Source of the DNA: Branchiostoma floridae
Taxonomy: Eukaryota > Chordata > Leptocardii > Amphioxiformes > Branchiostomatidae
Assembly: GCF_000003815.2 (NCBI RefSeq)
Contig: NC_049983.1
Location: forward strand, 28,326,565 to 28,390,564
Length of the DNA stretch: 64,000 nt
Reading direction: 5' to 3'
This document shows, piece after piece, positions 21,174 through 30,890 of the stretch. The position numbers and the translations under genes were made by a program. The notes below the pieces were generated by a model. It was given only the letters and a program-made list of their open reading frames with translations. It was not told the origin of the DNA and ran no database searches. Every line of letters starts with the position of its first letter. Within the stretch, counting starts at the first letter, position 1.

Positions 21174-22378
21174 CTTGGGAGGGGTGACCTGGGGTTAGAG
21201 GGGAAAGGTCACCACGAGGTTCAGCGATCTTTTGCAGGTGACAGATTTTTATGGTAACGTTACGTCCGAACATGGCCTTGTACCAGGGTTTACGACAGAG
21301 TTTAGTGTGACATGTTGTTACCTGAACGTTACTGTAACAAAGAAACGTCTTTGTTTCTGTAAACCCTTTTGCTTGCATGCAAATTCCTGTGTAAACGACG
21401 ATCACAGTTTCAGGAAGTGACTATAAGGTTTCCTCAGAGCCTACTATTTGGTATCAGGACAACTCGGCACCTGGGACAACTCGTCCCCAGTCAATCAGGA
21501 CGACTCGGCACCTAGCCCAGGACAACTCGTTCCTTAGTTTAGGACTTGTTGGCACCACATATACTCAGTACATCATTTGTGTAATTTGGGCTCGGAAAAC
21601 ACTTTTAACGATCTTGGAGCTCTAGTCGATCTCATGACTATAATTTTCACTTTGCTAGGCAGATATTTTCATAGCGTCGGCAAACTTGGGTGCGCTCTGA
21701 GCGGAACCACTGTGACCTTGTCGGCCCCGGCCGTCAGTTCACCCGAGTTGGCTCAGAGACTACTGGATTACATGTACTAGTTGGCTAAAAACTACTTGAC
21801 ATTATGAAGCATACACTAAGCTTCTTAGTCTTTGTGAATATGCTCTGTTTCTGTAACGTTATACATTTGTATTTCAAATAAAGCTTACTCGTATTTTGAG
21901 TGTAATTTTTGAGTGACGCTTCTGGTCCTGTTCGTGGACATAAAGTCCAATTGAAGAACATGTCCACCGTTCTTTCACATCTATAGATACGTACCATCTA
22001 GGGGTAATTTTGTTGCTTGGACATGTCCAAAACTAAGGTGCCGAGTTGACCTGCGCTGGGTGCCGAGTTGTCCTGATTGTTCAGGGGCCCAGTCGTCCCA
22101 GGTGCCTGATCTGATCTGATCTAATCTGATCTGATCTGATCTAAGAGATTCAAGGTTTCCTCAGAGCCTACTATTTTCATTTTGCAGTCTTGTTTGATGC
22201 CGTTTGTGTTGTTACCAAGAAGATCTCTCTAAGCCCAGACGGTCCTTGATTTTACTAATTGGACTGTCCAGTTGCAATAATCATTCTACTAGTATTTACG
22301 AATTGCTTTGGGCTAACCATAACCTCCTTGGGCTGACATGGTCCTATGACCTCTCCACAGCAGGTCACAGGTCACACC
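21174..22378. promoter_or_regulatory. Shared 5' region between ALG10 and TPRKB
   Basis: About 1.2 kb separates the two divergent start codons, so promoters for both genes should lie here. I cannot place a TATA box or start site. Most of it (21450-22151) is occupied by an element bounded by direct repeats, listed separately. A splice-acceptor-like 'ctctccacag' at 22351-22360 suggests an untranslated first exon for TPRKB. Confidence 0.5.
21450..22151. mobile_element. Inserted element with inverted 'ggacaactcggcacc' ends, flanked by 25-bp direct repeats
   Basis: A 25-base sequence ('aaggtttcctcagagcctac' plus TATTT) occurs at 21425-21449 and 22152-22176. Between them, motifs of the type 'aggacaactcggcacct' occur several times at the left end and in inverted orientation at the right end (22035-22110). 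No ORF of transposase type is seen. Followed by (CTGAT)n-like sequence at 22108-22143. Confidence 0.6.
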
Positions 22379-25213
22379 ATGGAGGTCAGCACGACCCTCG
22401 ACCTTTACCCGGACACGACGGTCAGCATGGCACTGTTCTCGGGGGTCACCAATGGGTCAGAGGTCAGAAGGAAAATCATGGACGGGACGATAGCGGCTGC
22501 CGTCATCAACGCACAGATGGTAATGTTACAATCGTAGTTATCGGATGTTACGGATAAAGGTGAACTGGAGTTATCAATTAAAGACAATATTATTAGCATA
22601 AAGTGAGGAGATGCAGGGTTGATGGTGACACTAGGGGTGGGTACAGAAAATCCAGGTCAGGTTCAGGTTCAGAGGCCGATCAGGTCCGGACCTGAATCTG
22701 GACCTGATTGTCTGGGTGAAGTTGAACATGAGCGATACTCCAAAAAAATACTGTTGACAACTCGTCCATAAAAGGGCAATGAGCTCTTTTGCTGTTACAA
22801 TTCGTAGCAAAAGCTTTTTCTTCTCTGTAATTTGTAAGTGAGATAGACACATGATTTTGCATAATTTGCTTCCAGAAGTTAGTGTGACAGTTGGACTGCC
22901 TGTACTGAATTTACAGTAAAGCATTGTTGACAATTCCCCACCCGTACCCCCACCCTGGGATGTATACAGGCCCTCATTGAGCAATCAGCAAGCTATCTCC
23001 TATTATAAAAATGCCCTTTTCTGTGATCTAACTTGAGGTCCCACTTAGTTGTGATACAGGGTCTCTGATCAGGTTGGGATTTTACCAGGAAGAGCTCGAT
23101 GAAGTGAGTGAGTGAGTGAAGAGAGCTTGGAGAATTTCCCTGGCCTAGAACAATGCACCTGTGTTCATATACATAGAATATGTTTATATATATACTCTTT
23201 ATCTATAGAGGTGTGGTTTTTATTTTTACAGGTTTGTGATCCTTTCCAAGTCCTGGTTGCAGTGAACAAAGCCGTCCATCTGGACAAACTGGACAAGAAG
23301 AAAACTAAAACTGTGTTTGGGGAGATCCTGTTTAACCTGTCGCCTGGCAACAATGTGAGTGGCACTTGGTGTGGTGTCCGCAGTTTGTTAAAAATCCTAA
23401 ATGTCAAGTCGTTAATTAATAGAATTACACTTACTAGTCTAACATATAATTTCTTCCAAGATAAATGATTTTAGCAACCACAACTAAAGATACAAGTAAC
23501 AAACTTTTCATTGTTGTGCAATGATGAAAGTAGTCACAATTATAATTTATAGCTTATGGTTTTAAGTCATGGTTAGGTGTAGGGCTGGGTACCGGTATGA
23601 TATACTGGTACAAAACCGTTTTTTCTTATTGTACCGGTCCGGACCTGATCCTTTGGACCTGAACAGTACCTGTACCTGAATTTTCTGTACCGGTACCCAG
23701 CCCTAGCTAGGTTTGTTCTGTAGATGTTTGCTGGGCTTGCTATCTGTAAGCTTTCTTCTGATGAGTGAGTTATGTAACATGATGGCCTGTCTAGTAAATA
23801 TGGGGGCTATACTAATGTTTTTGTCCTCACATGAGTCTAAAATAGAACTGTCTGCAAATTGCTGTTTCAAACTTGCCACTGCGGCATACAGGTTAGTGGA
23901 GATACACAGACAACTCACTCCTTCATGTGAATATAGTCATGGTACAAGTATTCCATAGTCCCCATGCAGACCCTTCTCGCTGCAGCATCTGAATGTTTTC
24001 AGAAAAGTGTTTCCTTTCTCCCCATGCAGACCCTCCTTGCTGTTTCTGAATGTTTTATAAAAGAAAAGTGTTTCCTTTTTCCCCATGCAGATCCTTGCTG
24101 CGTACCAGAAGTTCGGAGTTCAGGACGCGGAAAGTCAGGACGTCCTTGTGGTCCTTCTGAACGACCTTCAAGGTGAGCAGCTGCAGCAGGTCTCCGGCAT
24201 CATCCAGGGTACCCGTATCCCCCTTGAGAGCCTCAAGGACATCAGGGATGAGCAACAAATAATCAAGGTACTTTTGGATAAGTCTCCAAGCAGATGTTGA
24301 GGAGGTTAGATTAAGTCATTATAATATCCTAAGGAATTTCATATGGCTAATAAGTAACCTATAGATGATAAACAGTATCAACATTTAATTTCAGTGCAGC
24401 ATTTTGCAGAAAACAAAGGCTTTTGAAATGGCATTTTGTATACTTAGCTAATACTTGTTCCTAACGCCACCACCGCGTTTGGAAATCTGTGTTCGGCTCT
24501 CGGGGGGATTTCGGCATCCCTTGGTATTGATGATTCTTTGGAATCGACAGTGTGCGATTCTCGGGAAGCTTTCAGTTGTCTGGAATCTTTCTGTGAATCG
24601 AGTACACACTGTGTGAAAGTGTACTATTCTCGTGAATCTTTCATTGGACCAAGACACAGTGTGTGTTAATGTACGATTCTCGGGAATCGTTCAGTGGACC
24701 GAGTACACAGTTTATTTTAGTGTTACGATTTTTGATTCTCGGGAATCTCTGTTGAACGAGTACACACTGTTTCAGTTCATAGAGAATATGTTAGTAGCTG
24801 AGGTTTTTATTTTCAATACGACAATGTAATACTGATTTCAACAAAAAATCAATAGCCTACCGCCTTTAACTTTCTCCATGCAAACCTCAAGGAACAGTAC
24901 GCACTCCCACTTGATGTCTGTCTTTTGTTTTGTATTAGCATAATTTGTTCAATACTGTACTAAACGATTCCAAAACCTCCTGATTTTGCAAATAAGAGAT
25001 TTTTAAGAGCAATTATGGCCCATGGACAAGAAAAGCAGGTATGAAGATTAAATGGATACTGCAGGGTTTTCTGCCTCTGACTGCCTTGTTTTTGTAATAA
25101 TTCTAACCTCTGTAATTGTTTTTCAGCTGTACAAGATTTCTGAGTCAGAGCGGAGCGTGGGTCGGCTTGAGGAGGTGGTGGTCTGCAGGATGGCGACGAA
25201 AGACGCAGGATAG
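22379..25213 (+). CDS. TPRKB: EKC/KEOPS complex subunit TPRKB (Cgi121 family)
   Basis: TPRKB binds the kinase PRPK (TP53RK) in the KEOPS complex, which makes threonylcarbamoyl-adenosine (t6A37) on ANN-decoding tRNAs. Exons are 22379-22519, 23232-23354, 24091-24267 and 25127-25213, all phase 0 with GT/AG, totalling 175 codons plus stop, the same length as the human protein. Matching blocks include [60 protein letters not shown] and the C-terminal [19 protein letters not shown] followed by CRMATKD. The first ATG in this frame giving a family-like N-terminus ([13 protein letters not shown]) was chosen; an upstream in-frame ATG exists at 22346 but adds residues with no family match. The gene appears intact. 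Confidence 0.94.
22632..22710. mobile_element. Fragment of hAT-type MITE
   Basis: 'taggggtgggtac' followed by the AGGTCC-rich arm shared with 15687-16119. A possible right end 'gtacccccaccct' lies near 22945-22957, which would make a ~325-bp element in the first TPRKB intron. Confidence 0.5.
23580..23705. mobile_element. Short hAT-type MITE copy
   Basis: 126 bp bounded by TAGGGCTGGGTACCGGTA and TACCGGTACCCAGCCCTA; an internally deleted relative of 15687-16119. Flanks GTTAGGTG and GCTAGGTT are compatible with a decayed 8-bp duplication. Confidence 0.82.
23960..24090. repeat. Copies of TPRKB exon-3 acceptor
   Basis: 'tccccatgcagaccct' followed by CTTGCTG-like exon start occurs at about 23959-23983 and 24019-24043 before the real junction at 24090/24091, each preceded by 'aaaagtgtttccttt'. 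Units are about 60 bp. Confidence 0.85.
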
Positions 25214-25315
25214 CTGAACTTAAGGAGCTACTCAAGACGCAGGATAGCCGGACTAAAGGAGCAACTCAAGACACTGGATAGCCGGACTTAAGGAGCAACT
25301 CAAGGAGCTGGATGG
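25202..25315. repeat. 34-bp tandem repeat containing the TPRKB stop codon
   Basis: Units begin at 25202, 25236, 25270 and 25304, each starting with the last codons and stop (GACGCAGGATAG) or a variant and continuing 'ggacttaaggagcaactcaa'. Period is exactly 34. Confidence 0.88.
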
Positions 25316-25560
25316 GAACTTAAGATTCTATACATATTGAAGGTAGACACCGAATTGGAACCTGGTAACTCAGATCTTTGTTTGGAAATATAACTTCTGT
25401 TTTGTTTACCTGATCTTTCGTTGGGATTTTCTCGTCCAAAGTGTCGACACGATTGAAGTTAATTTGGTTTTGTTAACGTTAATGTTCGGGGTTCTCCCCC
25501 CAGGGGGCTTTGAAGAATGCCACTAGGCGACATGCTCTCAACGTCGTTGGTTAACTAAAC

Positions 25561-25566
25561 AATAAA
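25561..25566 (+). terminator. Candidate TPRKB polyadenylation signal
   Basis: AATAAA 348 bases after the stop, followed by A-rich sequence. Confidence 0.55.
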
Positions 25567-25569
25567 AAA

Positions 25570-26864
25570 GGAACAAACAGACGGCCTGCAAGTTCCAAAA
25601 CGTGAAGTTACTCTCAAAGAGAAAACAATCTGCTCTAAAATCAGCTCCCATTAACATCCCCCCCCCCCAAGTCACTGTTGTCATTGTCATCGGAATCATC
25701 TAACCAAGATATACCAAGAAAGAATTCGCTAGTGAGTAGAAACGGATTTCCTGTGACCAACTGTACCTGTGTAAGCTGGAATATATAGGCACCATGTCCC
25801 CCAGCCAGTTGTGCTTCGAGACCTGAGTCTGCGCTACCACCACAGAGGTTCGCCAGAGGGCATCAGTGAACAAATTGCACCTGACAGACAACCGGTGTCT
25901 CTGCACAAAGGTCATCTGGGTTGTCAGATAACATCAATAACACTTGTGTGTTCATTCAGTGTGCAGTGACCCTTATTCACTAGTGTTTACCTTTTGTAGT
26001 GATGCTTTTTCAGTCTAGTTTTAATACCGTGATGAATCAAGCTCAACAATTTTTTTCTGTGGATATTTATCTGATCTAAGATAGATTATGCAGCCAAATG
26101 GACCAAACGATGAATATCACTTAACTTTGGGGGTCAAATTGTCAAAGAGGCGTTTTCTCCCTTNNNNNNNNNNNNNNNNNNNNNNNNNNNNNNNNNNNNN
26201 NNNNNNNNNNNNNNNNNNNNNNNNNNNNNNNNNNNNNNNNNNNNNNNNNNNNNNNNNNNNNNNCTCGCCTCCTTTGCAGACTTCTAGAGCGGTGTGGTGT
26301 TTATCATCTTTTATTACATCTTTTGGGAGCGCTGATTCTCGATTTCCAACGCGGGCTAAGGTCGACTCTTTGCCAGGAAAAGAAGTTTTGCCACACACAG
26401 AAACTCCCTTTTCCAGCATAGCAAACCTTGCTTTAGTTAGTCCTTCTTGAAAATCCCAAACGACCGTTTCCCAAAAAATAAATGCTACAGTAACTGCTAC
26501 AGAAGTCTGCACAGGAGGCTACAAGATTCCACCTACTGAATAAGCTTCACTAACAATGATGTGTGTCGGGGCCGCTGTGGAATTAGATTACTCGCTTCTC
26601 CATATAAGGGAGTTTAGTGTTACATCTGGCTTGTCTGTTGCCATGGTGACCACATCCTCTGTGCTGTTTTTCTGTCTCTGGGGCTGGTTGGGTCGCAAAG
26701 CAGTATGGGTAAGTCTGACGTCTCCGATGTTGGCAGTCGCAAAAGAAATATTACAATTATTGGGTGGGCCGACTACTGTCTCTTCGCAGCTAGGGGCTGC
26801 GACCTCACTACGGGAGGGGCTAAATAGTAAGGGTCTGGAGCGAGCTGCCATTTAACGCTAACTC
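25570..26864. other. Intergenic DNA with an assembly gap
   Basis: No exon recognised. A 100-N gap lies at 26164-26263. Sequence on either side of the gap shows no coding signature in either strand. Confidence 0.5.
26164..26263. other. Assembly gap (100 N)
   Basis: Exactly 100 N between AT-rich, non-coding flanks. Confidence 0.99.
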
Positions 26865-27215
26865 AGGTAACCTTAAGACGACAGTAGTTGCCCCAGGTGC
26901 GGCCATAAGACTGTAGGTTTGAACCACACCAGGAAGGACCCCTAGTCTTTTGGATAGATATGGTGGGTTCTTTAATATGCTAAACGTGTGGCTCTCCTCA
27001 AACACGGGGCCTCCATTTAACGTCTTATCTGAGCTGAGGGAAGTGCTTAACCAAATCTGGCTGGGTACTCATTTATCCCGAGCGAAGTGAGGAAAGTCAT
27101 GTGAAGAGCCTTTCGCAAGGACACAAGATCGGTCGCACATCAGCGGATTAGAACCCAGGACCTCTGGTTCATGGGCCAAACATCCTGCAGTTATGCCAAA
27201 CGACCCCAAAATAAA
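26865..27215 (-). mobile_element. tRNA-derived SINE, minus strand
   Basis: Read on the minus strand: B-box-like 'gggttctaatcc' near 27150, body 'gatcttgtgtccttgcgaaa', then 'acgttaaatggaggccccgt' shared with the element at 35638-36157. Confidence 0.72.
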
Positions 27216-28944
27216 GTCTTCAAATGGCATAGTTTCAGTTGGCATGGATTTTGCCAGGTTTGCAGCTTCTAAACTAATCATAAAGGAGTGTCTTAGTGGC
27301 TTTTGCCCACCCCCCCTCTGTATTAAGATATATATAGTGTTGAGGCTTATAATTTTACATCATGTGGAATGCAACTCAATAAAAGTTAGAGTTTCCTACT
27401 TGACGGAAAAAAGGCAGCGTTTGACCTGACAGTGTATAACGTTACTTTCAGTTATTCTCCTAAGGAGTTTGTCTCTATAGCAGTTATGTAATCTGACACA
27501 AAGACAACAGACACAGGTGTGTGGTACCAAAACTGCACATGTTATAAAGTTATATTAAAAAGTTTCAAAGCAAACGCAAATAAAGGATAAACGTAACTAT
27601 TAAAGCGATCAGTTCTAGTTGTGAGTTAAACAAGACATCACTTCTCTGGATTTAGTACATGATAGTATCTCTTCTCTGTCTTCCCATGGGGACATCTGTG
27701 TTTATCTCACAATTATTACCGACACAAAATTCCGCAGCACCTCTACATAATAACACAATAACACAAAATTCCACAGCACCTCTATAAAAGAGTTTAGATT
27801 GTTTTTGTCTCAGAAATACTAAATTGTTGGTTACAAATAAGAAAACTGATTCTCACTCTACAGAAAAGCTAATAAAATGCTAAATAATACACCAGTCCTC
27901 ATATTTCTAACATCCTGGTGTCTTATAAACTAACAATGCTGACCTTATATAACCTCAGTATCAGCAACGTCTAATAAAAATCTACTGGAAGATGAAAAGT
28001 TATATCTAGTACAGAAATAAGATTATACACTAGAAACCTACATTTAGAGCCTTCGAACAGAGTAGAATTTGTTAATTCAGAAGATGACAAAGCTAAATGT
28101 CAACACAATTATTACTATATAGGCTTGCTAGTAATTTGCACTATTATTTCGTAATACACCACTATCCCACAATGTTTCACAGCCAGCCTCACTGCCTCAT
28201 CTCATCTTTTCCTTTCTCATATCAGTAAATGCCTTTGACTCTGAAGGTTGTAAGATGCAGATATGGTGGCCACCATGTCAAACACAATTACTGCATAATC
28301 CTCGCAAAACATTCTCCACAGAACCCGGAGGTTTTGTCTCTGATGACTGTCACACTGTGGATGCAGCAATGGTACCGTAAAGCTCCTTTCACCGGCATTT
28401 TGGGGGTTTTTGTTCAGCTGACAACAGTTTTCCACCTAACAAACTGCATCGATATTATCATGTTGGCATCTAATGTTAAGATATTACTGACATATTGAGT
28501 TACAAATGGTCTTTTGTATGTTTGGTCCTTCGCATGATCTGAAACTTGACCAATGTACGACATTCCCTTGTGTGCTATATACTGTTGGAATTGGTTTTCA
28601 ATCTATTCTTAATGCTGCTATGTTTTCTTGACTAGTTTCTCCATACAAATTGCCCTAGGTTTCCAACTGTTGTCAGCTTTCCTATCTAAAAAGGATGCCA
28701 TTCTTTATAAGTGAGGGTTCTTCTTCTTCGTCGTGTGAGGGTTGAAATATATCTACTCAATATAGATTTTACATAGGCTACAGAGAACGAGTTGCAATAG
28801 CATCCTATTCAAAAACTCTGTACAAGAAGTACAGGCTAGACAGCTACCAGGAAATATTAAGCTAATCACGCCGAGTAGACTTTCATTCAACAGGTTCGCC
28901 AGCCAGCAGGCCTTCACAGCTCGTCCCTGCTGGCAGGTGTCTAG
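27216..28944. other. AT-rich intergenic or 3' flanking DNA of the mosaic gene
   Basis: No convincing exon. 'aacacaaaattcc(a/g)cagcacctctat' is duplicated at about 27724-27785. A splice-acceptor-like 'ccctttcag' (minus strand) at about 28946-28954 could begin a last exon that would stop immediately (TAG) if joined in phase 1; this is speculative. Confidence 0.35.
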
Positions 28945-29276
28945 GCTGAAAGGGAATATACAAAACATTTATAAGACGAGAAGAACGATATTGATTTTGT
29001 TGACGAACAGCAGTTTTTTCTACACAAAATGCCAGCCTAAAATGAATTCAATTTCTTTTTTTTATTACTTATGCGGGAGCGTCTATTAAAGGTCATTAAA
29101 CTCTGCTGTTTTCCGTGACTGGCTCCCGTAGAGAGATCAGCGGCCGCCTTGCCATAACATGCAACAACCTCGACACTATCTTCACTAGATCAGGCCGTTT
29201 TCCCAATAGCAGCATTCCATTCATGGTCAGGGCATTAACTTATCGTCTCCATTACTATCATAAAACGCCGAATGTG

Positions 29277-29370
29277 CATCATGCAATGTTTCCTAACCTC
29301 CACCCACCTGCCTTCCCATCATGCAGTGTTTCCTAACCTCCACCCACCTGCCTTCCCATCATACAGTGTT
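29277..29370. repeat. Outlying copies of the 40-bp minisatellite
   Basis: Two to three units of 'tttcctaacctccacccacc' type, the same unit as the main array at 30995-32000. Confidence 0.85.
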
Positions 29371-29449
29371 CCCTTGAATAAGCGTCACCCCGCTCCAAAC
29401 CTTAAGTACCTTGCAATTGAAGAAGGTTAACCCGCTCCAAACTTGTCTT

Positions 29450-30890
29450 AGCGTTCCTTAAAGTGCCTTGTAGTGCTGTTGACATACGAACATACAGACC
29501 CACAGCATAGCCACTACACCATGGCAACTGAAAACATAAACCTTCTTGGCAAAGGTAATAAGTTGATTACAGCACTTACTGCAGCGATATTTAGCACTAG
29601 TGGCCTGTCCAAAAACATTGATGGCAGTGGTTTCCCAGTCAATCACGTTGCCATGTTGACCACAGGGGCCTGTCCCGATCTCAGCTGGAGTCAGCACGCG
29701 GTCCCAGAGGTTCACCTGTGACAGTTCTCCGCTGAAGGCTTGGTGCGGCTGGAACCCTCCCCCAACTGTGTCTTGATCCTGTGCAAGGATCCATGTTCCA
29801 CCGCTCCGAACTTTTCCTCCTGCGTTCAGCCCCGAGCCGGAAGCCTGAAGAACGCCGTCAGTGTAGACCTGCCAGGCTCCACCGGTGCTGCGCCAGGTGA
29901 CACATACTGCATGCCACTTACCATCCCAAACAGGCAAGGCACCAAAGGCAGTCCGCTTACCTCCAACCCAATACTGGAAAATATGTTTCATGGGAATTAA
30001 CTGTTATCTTTGAAAATACAGCATATAATGCTAGATTAGTGTTGACAAATAAAATATGAGTGGGGAGTTAGATAGCAGGGGTTTGTGATTGACTACTTAC
30101 ATGGAATTCGCTCCCTCCAAACAGACGAGAAAAGACGAGTAGCTCATTGGCTTGTCCTTGTACAGCATAGCTGACCAGACCTGCTTTAGTCGTGGAGCTC
30201 TTGTCGGTGCGCATTTGCAGACATAAAGTAAAACTTCCCAAGTCCTGAGCCAATGTTGTCCCCAGCTTGGCGTAGTTACTGGCGCTTCGTGGAGCCGGAA
30301 AGGTTATCTTTTGCAGATAACCTGCCGTAGTTGAAATAAAAACGATGCATCTTTGTTAAGAGTTTATTCAGTTCCATCAAATACTTTCCTCTGAATGTCA
30401 GGTTGCAGGAGTTCATAAAAGTAAGGGATCAGGTCTTGCCGTCTCTTTTATGAAACCGTTTAGAATAGGACGGGTATCATCCAGAAGCAGGAACAAGTTC
30501 GATTCCTGTGCAAGTACTTTGTCTGGGTTTTGTCAAGTATAGAGAAATGTCAGTGTGTGCAGTTTCTCATTGGAAAAAAGACGCCGGAATATTTGACATG
30601 TTGTTATATAAGTTCCCTTTGCTCATGAAATTAACCCGGGGACTTTGGTATCAATTTCAAGTCGTCAGGAAAAGGCCTATCACTCTGTGAGGTTAATTAA
30701 TGTGATCAAAGTGAACTGTATCAAAAGATCAACACAGATAAATTAACACAAAATGACGTGTTTTCAAAGCCACAGCGTTCGCTGTCACTTTGCAATGCAC
30801 GAGATACCTACAGGGTTGTAGTGGGCAAAACTGGCAGGTGTGAAAACGCATAAACATTATGCAGGTCTGAGGTCAGTTTTATTGAACAAC
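29450..30890. repeat. Pentraxin-module duplication, copy B
   Basis: Counterpart of 45590-47030. The near-identity stops at about 30878 ('gaggtcagttttattg'). Confidence 0.85.
29580..30321 (-). CDS. Pentraxin/LamG-like module B
   Basis: Exons 30321-30101 (phase 1-0) and 29973-29580 (phase 0-1). Features: [114 protein letters not shown] and [18 protein letters not shown]. If the donor at 29579 is not used, the frame stays open to 29458 and a minus-strand AATAAA at 29061-29066 could end the transcript. Confidence 0.85.

Noticed and set aside
28217-28498. Overlapping short frames on both strands
   Set aside because: No family resemblance; AT-rich intergenic sequence.
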